Part shown: positions 1 to 7,918 of the stretch, piece after piece | Layout of the letters: the number at the start of each line of letters is the position of its first letter | How positions within the stretch are numbered: position 1 is the stretch's first letter | Assembly (NCBI GenBank): GCA_036262035.1 | Contig: DATAJS010000011.1 | Coordinates: 1-36,825 of the forward strand | Source: Burkholderiales bacterium | GTDB lineage: Bacteria > Pseudomonadota > Gammaproteobacteria > Burkholderiales > SG8-41 | DNA length: 36,825 nucleotides | Direction of reading: 5' to 3' | The notes under the pieces: model-generated | Database searches by the model: none | Told to the model about the DNA's origin: nothing | What the model saw: the letters and a program-made list of their open reading frames with translations, nothing else | Program-made: the position numbers and the translations under genes

Positions 1-49
1 GCGCGCGCTATCGCGCGCGCGTCCGGGACGGCGCGGCCTGCCGGCCGCG

Positions 50-361
50 TCAGCTGAAATCGACCTTCGTCGCGTAGCGCTTGCCGGCCGGGCCCTGGAA
101 GATCACGGTCGCGGTCGAATCCATCCGGTTCTGGTTGTTCAGGTCGAACGTCTGGCGCGAGTAGGTCCACGTGGCGTGCTCGGCGTCGTCTTCCTTGACC
201 GACGCCGGCTTGCCGATGGCGGTCATGACCTCCTGTTCGGACTTGCCCATGACGGCGGTCGTGAAGTCGTCGCGGGAGAACGGGCGGCTGCAGGCGGCGA
301 CCAGCATGAGCGCGGCAAGCGCGCAGGCGGTGAGGAGTCGGCGTGTAAGAGGGCGGAACAT
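50..361 (-). CDS. Small outer-membrane-type lipoprotein, SmpA/BamE-like fold suspected
   Basis: The product is 103 residues with a lipoprotein signal peptide: basic start, hydrophobic core and a lipobox LVAAC, giving lipidated Cys24 and a mature protein of about 80 residues. The stretch MGKSEQEVMTAIGKP resembles the helix-turn of SmpA/OmlA/BamE-type small lipoproteins (G-x-T/S-x-x-x-V-x-x-x-x-G-x-P), and the C-terminal half looks like beta strands (TWTYSRQTF, ATVIFQG). An AAGGA sits about 8 bases before the ATG and supports this start. It is monocistronic here, with no bam or other envelope genes nearby, so a role in the BAM complex is not implied. The lipoprotein call is firm; the fold is an inference. 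Confidence 0.8.
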   Translation of the reverse strand: MFRPLTRRLLTACALAALMLVAACSRPFSRDDFTTAVMGKSEQEVMTAIGKPASVKEDDAEHATWTYSRQTFDLNNQNRMDSTATVIFQGPAGKRYATKVDFS

Positions 362-468
362 GGCGGCGTCCTTATGAGTTTGGGACGCGGAGGTTACGCC
401 TTAAACGCGCGCGTTGCCTGTCGCCAGGCTGTCGAGACGAAAAAGAGATAAAGCGCGCAAGGATCGGC

Positions 469-560
469 GTCCTGGCGTACGCCAGGACCCATGTTGAAGT
501 CCCAAGGAAGTCAGGATGGATCCCGGATCGCGTGCGCTGGCGCGCACGGTCCGGGATGAC
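469..560. repeat. Repeat family C, copy 1 (composite palindromic element)
   Basis: The element starts with a 20-base perfect palindrome at 469-488 (GTCCTGGCGT and its complement), followed by a degenerate core CCATGTTGAA...TCAGGATGG. It ends with a second hairpin whose arms are TCCCGGA (about 517) and TCCGGGA (about 549), then GATGACG. The same plan occurs at 6495, 7787 and 21421. It lies between the lipoprotein promoter side and the end of a Bug gene, and could act as a terminator for the Bug gene arriving on the minus strand. The rest of 362-578 shows no gene. Confidence 0.6.
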
Positions 561-578
561 GCGTCCGACGACGCGTCA

Positions 579-1562
579 CTATTCCGTGCGTATACCGGCC
601 GCCTTGATCACCTTGGTCCAGCGCGCGAGCTCGCTGCGGATCAGATCGCTCATCTCCTTCGGCGTGCTGCTGGCGATCTCCAGCCCGATGCCCTCGATGT
701 GCTTGATGAACTCGGGGTTCTGCGCCGCGCGCGTCATCTCCGCGTTGATCTTGTTGACGATCGCGGGCGGCGTTCCCGCCGGCGCGAGCAGGCCGTACCA
801 GCTCGTATTGGTGAAGCCGGGATAGGTCTCGGCGATCGCCGGCACCTCGGGCATCGACTTGACGCGCTTCGGATGGCCGACGCCGACCGCGCGCACCTTG
901 CCGTTGGCGAGGAACGGCTGCCATTGCGGGATGCTGCCGAAGATCGCCTGGATCCGTCCGGCGACGAGATCGACGGTGGCGGGCCCGCCGCCTTTATAAG
1001 GCACGTGCACGAAGTCGGCGCCGGTCAGGGCCTTGAGCAGCTCCATGCCGAGGTGGTTGGGCGTGCCGGTGCCGGGCGAGCCGAAGTTGATCGTGCCCGG
1101 CCTGGATTTCGCGAGGTCGACCAGATCCTTGACCGTCTTCGCCGGCACCGACGGATGGATGACCAGCAGGAAGGGCACGTAGACGCCGACGCCGATCGGC
1201 GCGAGGTCCTTGATGGGATCGTACGCGAGCTTGGTGCCGAACGCGGGGCTCACCACGAGGCCCGCCGACGTTCCGAGCAGCAGCGTATAACCGTCGGGCG
1301 GCGCTTTGGCGCCGAGCGCATGGCCGATCGTCGCGCCGGCGCCGGGACGGTTGTCGATGACGACCGGCACGCCGAACTTGTCGGACAGCCAGCCGCCGTA
1401 CGCGCGCGCGGTCGGATCGGTCGAGCCGCCGGGCGGGTAGGGCACGATGAGCCGTATCGGGCGCGTGGGATAAGAAGCATCGGCGGCGAGCGCCGAAACC
1501 GCAGCTGCGCAAAACGAGAGTGCGACCGCCGCCGCGGCCGAACGTACAGCGAAAACCGACAT
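579..1562 (-). CDS. Bug/TctC-family tripartite tricarboxylate transporter substrate-binding protein (1 of 7)
   Basis: Periplasmic receptor of 327 residues expected to bind a small carboxylate. An N-terminal signal peptide ends near ALAADAS, followed by the family opening PIRLIVPYPPGGSTDP, then VVIDNRPGAGATIG, APPDGYTLLLG, the ligand-loop region and the hinge motif HVPYKGGGPATVDLVAG. The ATG at 1562 is preceded directly by GGAGGAGGA, so the in-frame ATG 54 bases further upstream is less likely. It is divergent from the chromate transporter pair, with a 68-base gap that must hold both promoters. No TctA/TctB genes are nearby, so it is an orphan receptor. The family is certain; the ligand is unknown. 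Confidence 0.93.
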   Translation of the reverse strand: MSVFAVRSAAAAVALSFCAAAVSALAADASYPTRPIRLIVPYPPGGSTDPTARAYGGWLSDKFGVPVVIDNRPGAGATIGHALGAKAPPDGYTLLLGTSAGLVVSPAFGTKLAYDPIKDLAPIGVGVYVPFLLVIHPSVPAKTVKDLVDLAKSRPGTINFGSPGTGTPNHLGMELLKALTGADFVHVPYKGGGPATVDLVAGRIQAIFGSIPQWQPFLANGKVRAVGVGHPKRVKSMPEVPAIAETYPGFTNTSWYGLLAPAGTPPAIVNKINAEMTRAAQNPEFIKHIEGIGLEIASSTPKEMSDLIRSELARWTKVIKAAGIRTE

Positions 1563-1630
1563 TCCTCCTCCGTATCGTTGTTCGATGGAACCACCGCATG
1601 GTATACGAATGTTCACCCAGCACCCGGACC

Positions 1631-2185
1631 ATGCAAGAACAGAACGGCCATCCTCCGCGCATCTCCGCGCGCGATCTCTTCCTCGCTTTCACCGGCATCA
1701 CGCTCGCGAGCTTCGGCGGCGCGCTCTTCTGGTCGCGCCGCGCGATCGTCGAGCGCCATCGCTGGCTTTCGGAGCACGAATTCGTCGAGATCCTCGCGCT
1801 GGCGCAGCTCCTGCCGGGCGCCAACGGCGTCAACCTCGCGGTGCTGATCGGCTATCGATTCGACGGCGTGCGCGGCGCTTTCTCGGCGCTGGCGGGGTTT
1901 CTCACGCTGCCTTTCGCGGTGATCATGACCCTGGGTTTCCTGCACCGCCGGTTCGGCGAGATGCCGATCGTGCACGCGGCGCTCACCGGCATGTCGGCGG
2001 TCGCCGTCGGGCTTCTCATCGCCATGGCTTCGCGCATGGTGGTCGTGCTCCAGCGGCGGTGGCTGCCGTGGGTGTTCGTCACGCTGACCTTCGTCGGCGT
2101 CGGCGTGCTGCGCTGGCCGTTTCTCGCGGTGGTCGGCGTGCTCGCGCCGTTCGCGATCTATGCATCGTGGCGGGGGCGCACATGA
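1631..2185 (+). CDS. Chromate transporter, N-terminal-type half (short ChrA)
   Basis: Membrane protein of 184 residues belonging to the single-domain (short-chain) CHR family, in which chromate efflux needs two separately encoded halves. It shows SFGGALFWSRR near the N-terminus, the family motif ALAQLLPGANGVNLAVLIGY followed by G-GAFSALAGFLTLP, and about five hydrophobic segments. The ATG at 1631 was chosen because it starts just before the first conserved segment (ISARDLFLAFTGIT). The in-frame ATG at 1598 would add a non-conserved extension into the divergent promoter region. Its stop codon overlaps the start of the second half (ATGA at 2182-2185), so the two halves are translationally coupled. 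Chromate specificity is by family; other oxyanions are possible. Confidence 0.88.
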   Translation: MQEQNGHPPRISARDLFLAFTGITLASFGGALFWSRRAIVERHRWLSEHEFVEILALAQLLPGANGVNLAVLIGYRFDGVRGAFSALAGFLTLPFAVIMTLGFLHRRFGEMPIVHAALTGMSAVAVGLLIAMASRMVVVLQRRWLPWVFVTLTFVGVGVLRWPFLAVVGVLAPFAIYASWRGRT

Positions 2186-2709
2186 GCCTGTCCGAGCTCG
2201 CGGCGCTGTGCCTCTATTTCATGATGCTCTCGTTCCTGGCCGTCGGCGGCGCGCCGTCGGTGCTGCCGGAGATGCACCGCTACGTCGTCGAGCTGCACGC
2301 GTACATGACCAGCGCGCAGTTCGCGCAGCTCTACTCGCTCGCGCAGATCGCGCCGGGACCGAACGTCATGTACGTGCCGCTGATCGGGTGGCACATCGCG
2401 GGCTGGGCCGGCGCGGTCGCGACGCTGTTCGCGGTCGTCGTGCCGTCGTTCTCGCTGACGCTCGTCATCGCCCAGCTCTACGCGAGGCATCCGAAAGCTG
2501 CCTTCGGCGTCGCCGTGCGGCGCGGACTCACGCCGATCACGATCGGCCTCATCTTCTCGAGCGCGTGGATCCTGGTGCCGGCGGTGAACCACGACTGGCG
2601 CGGCTACGTGCTCACGGCGCTGACCGTGCTGCTCGTGTCGAGGACGCGGTTGGGCCCGATCTGGGTGCTCGTCGGCGGCGCCGCGGCGGGGATCGTCGGC
2701 TTCGTTTGA
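2182..2709 (+). CDS. Chromate transporter, C-terminal-type half (short ChrA)
   Basis: Partner of the preceding gene: 175 residues, hydrophobic, with the second CHR-domain signature. That signature is AVGGAPSVLPEMHR near the start, LYSLAQIAPGPNVMYVPLIG with the PGP motif, then GWAGAVATLFAVVVPSF. The start overlaps the upstream stop by four bases, so stoichiometric co-translation is expected. The two halves probably assemble in the inner membrane as an antiparallel heterodimer, as proposed for other paired short CHR proteins. The gene ends two bases before an inverted repeat (family A, 2711-2758) that may terminate the operon. No chrB-like regulator is visible. Confidence 0.88.
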   Translation: MSLSELAALCLYFMMLSFLAVGGAPSVLPEMHRYVVELHAYMTSAQFAQLYSLAQIAPGPNVMYVPLIGWHIAGWAGAVATLFAVVVPSFSLTLVIAQLYARHPKAAFGVAVRRGLTPITIGLIFSSAWILVPAVNHDWRGYVLTALTVLLVSRTRLGPIWVLVGGAAAGIVGFV

Positions 2710-2710
2710 T

Positions 2711-2758
2711 AATCCGGGTCAGAGTAACATTTCGGAAAATGTGACTCTGACCCGGATT
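2711..2758. repeat. Repeat family A, copy 1 (long near-perfect hairpin)
   Basis: Two 22-base arms (2711-2732 and 2737-2758) are complementary with one mismatch around a 4-base loop. The arm contains GGGTCAGAGT-ACATTT. It fills the gap between the chromate transporter stop and the next gene. The same arm sequence recurs at 18617-18668. Elements like this are REP-like; dispersal by a RAYT-type transposase encoded elsewhere is an inference. Confidence 0.8.
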
Positions 2759-2771
2759 TACGGGAGGGGGC

Positions 2772-3986
2772 ATGAAGATCAGCAATCTGGAGACGTTCGT
2801 CGTCGACGGCGGCTGGCGCGCGTGGACGTATGTCAAGGTCGAGACCGACGAAGGTATCACCGGCTGGGGCGAATGCTCGGACACGCGCGTGCCGAACGCA
2901 GTGTGCGGTGCGGTGCGCGACCTTTCGGGCATCCTCGTCGGCCAGGACCCTCGCGCGTACGAAGCGCGCTTCATCGATATGCACCGCACGTTCCGCTCCA
3001 GCCCCGGCGGCATCGCGGCGCGCGCGATGGCGGGCATCGAGTGCGCGCTGGTGGACATCAGGGCGCGCTCGCTCGGCATCTCGGTGACCGAGCTGCTCGG
3101 CGGGCCGACGCGCGACCGCGTGCGCCTCTACTGGTCGCACTGCGGCACGACGCGTGTGCGCCATCACGAGATGGTCGGCAAGCCGCCGATCGAATCGTGG
3201 AACGACGTCACCGCGCTCGCGAAGGAAGTGGTGTCTCGCGGTTACACCGCTTTGAAGACCAACATCGTGCTGCCGGGCAAAGGCGGCACGTGGTTCAGCG
3301 GTTTCGACCGCTCGATGGGGCCGAACGACGAGTGGGCGCCGAACTGGCTGATCGGCCACATCGAGAAGCACATCGGCACGATCCGCGACGCGGTCGGCCC
3401 CGACTTCGACATCAACCTCGATCTCAATTTCCACTTCAAGCCCGAAGCGGCGAAGCGCATCGCGAAAGCGCTGGAGCCGTTCAATCTCCATTGGCTCGAG
3501 ATCGACTCTCCCGATCCCGACGCGGTGCGCGAAGTGAAGGAGTCGACCTCCACGCGCATCTGCACCGGCGAGACGCTGATCCACATGAAGGAATACCTGC
3601 CGTTCTTCGAGCGCAAGGCGGCCGACGTCTACATGATCGACGTGCCGTGGAACGGCATCGTCCAGGGCAAGAAAGTGGGCGACCTCGCCGCGACCTTCCA
3701 GAACAACGTCGCGCCCCACAACCATTACAGCCATCTGTCGACGTTCATGAGCGCGTCGCTGTGCGCCTCGCTGCCCAACGTGCGCATCATGGAGATCGAC
3801 GTCGACGACGTGCCGTGGAAGGACGATCTGGTCACGCACACGCCGGAGATCCTCAACGGCTATATTTCGACGCCCAAAGGTCCGGGCTGGGGCACCGCCA
3901 TCAACGAAGAGGTCGCCCGCGCGCGCGCGTGGGACCCGAAGAAGTCGGCGCATCAGAAGAACCTGCCGCCCGCCCGCAGTTATTGA
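2772..3986 (+). CDS. Mandelate racemase/muconate lactonizing enzyme family protein (enolase superfamily, dehydratase-like)
   Basis: The product is 404 residues, full length for the family. The N-terminal capping domain (1-120) is followed by a TIM barrel. Candidate Mg ligands are Asp217 (INLDLN), Glu243 (WLEIDSP) and Glu267 (CTGETL); Lys162 (LKTN) and the His pair in PHNHYSH (316-321) are candidate acid/base residues. The ligand spacing and His motif are closer to the galactonate dehydratase-like branch than to muconate cycloisomerases, so dehydration of a sugar acid or hydroxy acid is the best guess. GGAGGG precedes the ATG. It is followed after 18 bases by a beta-propeller lactonase-like gene, which suggests they act in one pathway. 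The exact substrate cannot be assigned. Confidence 0.88.
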   Translation: MKISNLETFVVDGGWRAWTYVKVETDEGITGWGECSDTRVPNAVCGAVRDLSGILVGQDPRAYEARFIDMHRTFRSSPGGIAARAMAGIECALVDIRARSLGISVTELLGGPTRDRVRLYWSHCGTTRVRHHEMVGKPPIESWNDVTALAKEVVSRGYTALKTNIVLPGKGGTWFSGFDRSMGPNDEWAPNWLIGHIEKHIGTIRDAVGPDFDINLDLNFHFKPEAAKRIAKALEPFNLHWLEIDSPDPDAVREVKESTSTRICTGETLIHMKEYLPFFERKAADVYMIDVPWNGIVQGKKVGDLAATFQNNVAPHNHYSHLSTFMSASLCASLPNVRIMEIDVDDVPWKDDLVTHTPEILNGYISTPKGPGWGTAINEEVARARAWDPKKSAHQKNLPPARSY

Positions 3987-4004
3987 TCGACAAGGAGGGT
4001 TGCC

Positions 4005-5246
4005 ATGAATCGCATCACTCTCGCATCGCTGGTCGCCGGCAGTCTTGCCATGCCGTGCGTCGTCGAAGCCGGGCAGGGCCCGCAGAAAGTCGCGCTCTAC
4101 GCCAACGTCGGCAACGAGCTCATCCATTTCGACGTCGACGTCGACAAGGCCGAGCTCACCCGCAAGGACAGCGTGAAGCTGCCGGCGAGCGTGCAGTACG
4201 CGTGGCCGCATGCGTCGCGCCGGTATCTCTACGTCGCGACGAGCAGCAGCGCGTCGGGTTACGGCCCCGCCGGCACCGAGCATCACGTCACGGCGTTCAG
4301 GATCGATCCGGCGACCGGCACGCTCACTCAGCACGGCGAGCCGATCAAGCTGCCCACGCGCCCCATCCACATGACGACCGACGTCCCGTCGCAGAACATC
4401 CTCGTCGCATTCAACAACCCGAGCGCACTGCGGGTCTATCGCATCAACAAGGATTTCACGCCGGGCGAGGAAGTGAAGCAGCCGGGCCCGATCGATGCGG
4501 CCATCTTCGCGCACCAGGTGCGCGTCACGCCCGACAACAAGCACGCGGTGCTCGTCGCGCGCGGCAACGAAGGCACCAAAGAGAAACCCGAAGATCCGGG
4601 CTTCCTCAAAGTGTACGAGTACAACAACGGCGTGCTTTCCAATCTCACCACGATCGCGCCCGACGGCGGCCGCAACTTCGGCCCGCGCCACCTCGATTTC
4701 CATCCCTCGAAGCCGTGGATGTACCTGCTGATCGAGACGCAGAACAAGATGTACACCTACAGGATGGATGGCGGAAAGATCGCGCCCGACATCGCGTATC
4801 GCGCGGAGACGCTCGCCGAGCCGAAGAATATCCGCGCGCGGCAGGCGGCGAGCGCGGTGCACGTGCATCCGAACGGTCGCTTCCTCTACGGCTCGAACCG
4901 CGCGCAGGAGACCGTGGATTTCAACGGCCGCAAGGTGTTCAAGGGCGGCGAGAACAGCATCGTCGTCTATGAGATCAACCAGTCGACGGGCGAGCCCAGG
5001 CCGATCCAGCACATCGAGACCCGCGGCATCCATCCGCGCACCTTCCACATCGATCCCTCGGGACGGCTGCTCGTTGCCCAGCACAACTTACCCGTCGACG
5101 TGCGCGAAGGCGACACGGTGAAGACGATCCCCGCCGGGCCGTCGGTGTTCCGCATCGGCGACGACGGCAAGCTCACTTTCGTGCGCAAGTACGATTTCGA
5201 CGTGGGCAAGACGACGATGTGGTGGATGGGCATGGTGCCGCTGTAA
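4005..5246 (+). CDS. Exported beta-propeller lactonase-family protein (6-phosphogluconolactonase-like)
   Basis: The 413-residue product begins with a signal peptide (MNRITLASLVAGSLAMPCVVEA), so it should be periplasmic. The body has the repeating blade pattern of the seven-bladed lactonase family: LYANVGNELIHFDVDVDKAEL, QYAWPHASRRYLYVATS, LDFHPSKPWMYLLIETQNKMYTY in overlapping segments, HVHPNGRFLYGSNR, and TFHIDPSGRLLVAQ. The family includes YbhE-type 6-phosphogluconolactonase and muconate-cycloisomerase relatives. Because this copy is exported, cytosolic phosphogluconolactone is an unlikely substrate; an extracytoplasmic lactone is more plausible. A strong AAGGAGGG precedes the ATG. It lies in one transcription unit with the dehydratase-like gene before it and the acyl-CoA dehydrogenase 13 bases after it. 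Confidence 0.85.
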   Translation: MNRITLASLVAGSLAMPCVVEAGQGPQKVALYANVGNELIHFDVDVDKAELTRKDSVKLPASVQYAWPHASRRYLYVATSSSASGYGPAGTEHHVTAFRIDPATGTLTQHGEPIKLPTRPIHMTTDVPSQNILVAFNNPSALRVYRINKDFTPGEEVKQPGPIDAAIFAHQVRVTPDNKHAVLVARGNEGTKEKPEDPGFLKVYEYNNGVLSNLTTIAPDGGRNFGPRHLDFHPSKPWMYLLIETQNKMYTYRMDGGKIAPDIAYRAETLAEPKNIRARQAASAVHVHPNGRFLYGSNRAQETVDFNGRKVFKGGENSIVVYEINQSTGEPRPIQHIETRGIHPRTFHIDPSGRLLVAQHNLPVDVREGDTVKTIPAGPSVFRIGDDGKLTFVRKYDFDVGKTTMWWMGMVPL

Positions 5247-5259
5247 CAGGAGATTTGAA

Positions 5260-6489
5260 ATGAACTTCGGAATCGAAGACTCGGCCGAGCAGGGCGCTTT
5301 TCGCGACGAGGTCCGCGCGTTCCTCGCGACCGCAGTGCCCGACAACCTCGAGCACGCGATCGACCCGGTCGACATGTCGTACGAGCAGTATCAGATCCGA
5401 CGCGCGCTCGGCCGCAAGCTGGGCGCGAAAGGCTGGCTCTACCCGTCGATGCCGGTGGAGTACGGCGGCGGCGACCTGTCCGCCGAGAAAGTGGTGATCC
5501 TGCACGACGAGCTCTCGCGCGTCGGCCTGGCGCTCCCCCCTTATTACGACTCCGGCGGCAAGATGGCGGCGCCGACGATCCTGGTGTGGGGCACCGACGA
5601 GCACAAGAAGCGTTTCCTGCCGCCGATCTGCCGCGGCGAAGTGCGCACGTGGCAACTGCTGAGCGAGCCGAGCGCGGGGTCCGATCTCGCGGGCGTGAAG
5701 ACGACCGCGGTCCGCGACGGCGACGTCTATCGCGTCAACGGCCAGAAGATCTTCGTCGGCAGCTCGCACGGCGCGGATTACTCGTGGACGATCGTCGTGA
5801 CCGATCCCAAGGGCGAGCGCCACAAGAACCTGTCGTGGCTGATGATCCCCATGAACCTGCCGGGGATCACGGTGCAGCCGATGGATCTCCTCGCGACCGG
5901 CGGTGAAGCGGGCAGCGGCTCGGGCGTGAAGAACGCGGTGTTCTTCGACGACGTGCGCGTGCCGGCCGATCACCTCGTCGGCGGCGAGAACAACGGCTGG
6001 AAAGTCGCGACCACGCACCTGGAGGTCGAGCACGGCGGCACCGGCAGGCTCGCCGACAGGCGCGTGATCTACGACTTCATCGAGATGTGCCGCGACCGCC
6101 GCGACGGATACGCGATCTGCGACGACGCGGGCGCCAGAGCCGAGATCGTCGACCTCTACATCGAAGCCGAGATCACGCGCCTCTTCGCGCTGCGCAACCA
6201 CTGGCTCGCGCACACCGGCCAGCCGCGCTCGTACGAAGGCGCGCAGTACAGCCTGCGGCGCAAGCTCTCGGGGCTCGACATGGCCGAGAAGATGCTGCGC
6301 ATCGCCGGGCCGTGCGTGCTGACCAAGGACGAGAAGTGGGGCCCGCTCAAAGGCGCGATCGAGTACTTCCAGCGCGACGCGATCACGGCGCTGCACCCGG
6401 GCGCGACGACCGACATCCAGAAAGTCGTCATCTCGCGCAGGCTCGGCATCGGCGGGCGGGAGAAGGAGAAGGCGGGAACGTTGCGATAA
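5260..6489 (+). CDS. Acyl-CoA dehydrogenase family protein
   Basis: FAD-dependent alpha,beta-dehydrogenation of an acyl-CoA thioester in the cytosol. Length is 409 residues, normal for the family. Visible features are the N-terminal helical domain (1-125), the central beta domain opening with WQLLSEPSAGSDLAGVKT (131-148), and GQKIFVGSSHGADY, FFDDVRVPADHLVG and NNGWKVA in the FAD/substrate region. The C-terminal helical domain ends with an IQKVVISRRLG-type motif. An AGGAG lies a few bases before the ATG, and the gene starts 13 bases after the lactonase. The next gene is a second family member in the same direction; such pairs often form heteromeric enzymes acting on unusual acyl or cholate-like substrates. 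Substrate unknown. Confidence 0.93.
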   Translation: MNFGIEDSAEQGAFRDEVRAFLATAVPDNLEHAIDPVDMSYEQYQIRRALGRKLGAKGWLYPSMPVEYGGGDLSAEKVVILHDELSRVGLALPPYYDSGGKMAAPTILVWGTDEHKKRFLPPICRGEVRTWQLLSEPSAGSDLAGVKTTAVRDGDVYRVNGQKIFVGSSHGADYSWTIVVTDPKGERHKNLSWLMIPMNLPGITVQPMDLLATGGEAGSGSGVKNAVFFDDVRVPADHLVGGENNGWKVATTHLEVEHGGTGRLADRRVIYDFIEMCRDRRDGYAICDDAGARAEIVDLYIEAEITRLFALRNHWLAHTGQPRSYEGAQYSLRRKLSGLDMAEKMLRIAGPCVLTKDEKWGPLKGAIEYFQRDAITALHPGATTDIQKVVISRRLGIGGREKEKAGTLR

Positions 6490-6494
6490 AGCAT

Positions 6495-6622
6495 CGTCAT
6501 TCCGGACGCGTCGAAGACGCGATCCGGAATCCATTTTGATTCTTTGAATTCAAAATGGATCCTGGCTTTCGCCAGGACGACGCTTACGCGTCGAATGGAT
6601 CCTGGCGTACGCCGGGATGACG
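6495..6622. repeat. Repeat family C, copy 2 (composite palindromic element)
   Basis: This GTCATTCCGG...CCGGAATCCATTTTGA / TCAAAATGGATCCTGG...GGGATGACG composite lies between the two acyl-CoA dehydrogenase genes. It contains an outer pair GTCATTCC/GGGATGAC, an inner pair CCATTTTGAA/TTCAAAATGG around about 8 bases, and side hairpins such as TCCTGGC-TTTC-GCCAGGA. The side hairpins resemble the dRS3-type ATTCCC-N8-GGGAAT repeats of Neisseria. An ATG at 6617 inside the element is in frame with the next gene but is part of the repeat, so it was not taken as the start. Confidence 0.75.
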
Positions 6623-6646
6623 AAACACTCGGACACTGGCGGCGAC

Positions 6647-7774
6647 ATGGATTTATCACTCAACGATACCCAGCAACTCATCCAGGACTCGGCGCGCGAC
6701 TTCGTGCGCGGCTCGTGCAGCCGCGAAGCGCTGCTCGAGATCGATCGCAAGCCGCAGCTGTTCATGCAGGGCATCTGGCCGCAGATGGCGGAGCTCGGCT
6801 GGACCGGCATGGCGATACCCGAGACGTACGGCGGCACGGGCAATTGCGCGACCGACGTCGCGGTGCTGTTCGAAGAGCTCGGCGCGGGGCCGGTGCCCGG
6901 ACCGCTCTTCTCGTCGGCGGTGCTGTGCGCGCGCATCCTGCTCGACAGCGCGACCGAGGAAGCGAAGCGCGCGTGGCTGCCCTTGATCGCCAGCGGCGAG
7001 CGCGTCTTCGCGCTCGCGCTCACCGAAGCGCAATACGGCTGGTCTTCGCAAGGCGTGAAGCTCGCAGCGCGCGGCGAGCGCGAAGGTTTCGTGCTCAACG
7101 GCACCAAGGTGTTCGTGCACGACGCCGAGCGCGCGACCGATCTCATCGTCGTCGGACGCATCGAAGGCGGCGAGGGCATCAGCCTCTTCCGCGTCGACGC
7201 GAAAACCCCGGGCGTGACGGTCCGTCCGCTCGCGGGCTTCATCGCGGGCATGTCGGAAGTGGTGTTCGACAACGCGCACGTGAGAGGCGCCGATCTCATC
7301 GGACAGGGCGGCGCGGCGGCGGACGAGATCGAGCGCGCGCTGATCGCGGTGACGCCGGTGCTGTGCGCGTACAAGGTCGGCGGCTGCCGCGCGGTGTTCG
7401 ACCTGTCGCTCAACTACGCGCGCGAGCGCACCCAGTTCGGGCAGGTGATCGGGCGCTTCCAGCGCGTGCAGGACCACCTCATCCACATGGTCAACTTCCT
7501 CGACTCGGCGCGCTGGACGACGTACGAAGCGCTGTGGAAGCTCGACAGCGGCATGGACGCCGCGTCATCGGTGCACGTGGCGAAGTCGGTGTCATCGGAG
7601 AGCTACATGCGCGCCTGCGATTACGCGCACGAGGTGCACGCGGGGATCGGCGTGATGCGCGAGTACGGGCTCACGCTGCACACCCGCATGTCGCGATCGC
7701 TGTACCACTGCCTCGGTGCGCCGAAGACGCACCGGCAGCGGCTGGAGAAGGTGCTGGGGCTGGTGAACGGCTGA
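6647..7774 (+). CDS. Acyl-CoA dehydrogenase family protein (second of pair)
   Basis: The product is 375 residues. It has an N-terminal helical domain with MAIPETYGGTG, a beta domain with ALALTEAQYGWSS (122-134, a degenerate form of the usual TEP-AGSD motif), NGTKVFVHDAE and VVFDNAHVRGADLIG. The C-terminal domain is well conserved: RTQFGQVIGRFQRVQDHLIHM and EVHAGIGVMREYGLTLHTRMSR. The loss of the AGSD motif suggests an altered FAD/substrate site, as seen in the less conserved subunit of heteromeric acyl-CoA dehydrogenases. The start at 6647 gives a family-typical N-terminus (MDLSLNDTQQ); the Shine-Dalgarno sequence there is weak. It is likely co-expressed with the preceding gene unless the intervening repeat terminates transcription. 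Confidence 0.9.
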   Translation: MDLSLNDTQQLIQDSARDFVRGSCSREALLEIDRKPQLFMQGIWPQMAELGWTGMAIPETYGGTGNCATDVAVLFEELGAGPVPGPLFSSAVLCARILLDSATEEAKRAWLPLIASGERVFALALTEAQYGWSSQGVKLAARGEREGFVLNGTKVFVHDAERATDLIVVGRIEGGEGISLFRVDAKTPGVTVRPLAGFIAGMSEVVFDNAHVRGADLIGQGGAAADEIERALIAVTPVLCAYKVGGCRAVFDLSLNYARERTQFGQVIGRFQRVQDHLIHMVNFLDSARWTTYEALWKLDSGMDAASSVHVAKSVSSESYMRACDYAHEVHAGIGVMREYGLTLHTRMSRSLYHCLGAPKTHRQRLEKVLGLVNG

Positions 7775-7786
7775 CCGACAGCCAGC

Positions 7787-7912
7787 GTCATTCCCGCGAA
7801 GGCGGGAATCCATTATGAACGTTAAATTCAAAATGGCTCCCGGATCGAGTCCGCTATCGCGGACAGGTCCGGGACGACGCGACGCGTCGGCTATCGCGGT
7901 TCGGGAATGACG
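7787..7912. repeat. Repeat family C, copy 3 (composite palindromic element)
   Basis: GTCATTCCCGCGAAGGCGGGAATCC forms an outer-left hairpin at about 7788 (ATTCCCGC/GCGGGAAT). It is followed by the CCATTATGAA...TTCAAAATGG core and a right part with CCCGGATCGAGTCCGC / GCGGACAGGTCCGGG and a closing GGGAATGACG. It fills the convergent gap between the second acyl-CoA dehydrogenase and the crotonase-family gene, where it may terminate from both sides. Confidence 0.75.
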
Positions 7913-7918
7913 ATCGCC

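Noticed and set aside
1-49. Alternating GC-rich run at the left edge as a Z-DNA or origin-like site
   Set aside because: It resembles the side hairpins of repeat family C (CTATCGC, GTCCGGGAC) cut by the window edge; nothing else supports an origin.
2182-2709. A frameshifted single long chromate transporter
   Set aside because: Two separately encoded short halves with an ATGA overlap are a known arrangement in the CHR family, and the second half has its own proper start.
2604-5084. An 826-codon minus-strand open frame
   Set aside because: It runs antisense through the enolase-family and lactonase genes, both with good motifs and ribosome-binding sites.
6617-6646. ATG at 6617 as start of the second acyl-CoA dehydrogenase
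   Set aside because: The ATG is part of the GGGATGACG end of repeat family C, and the extra ten residues are not family-like.
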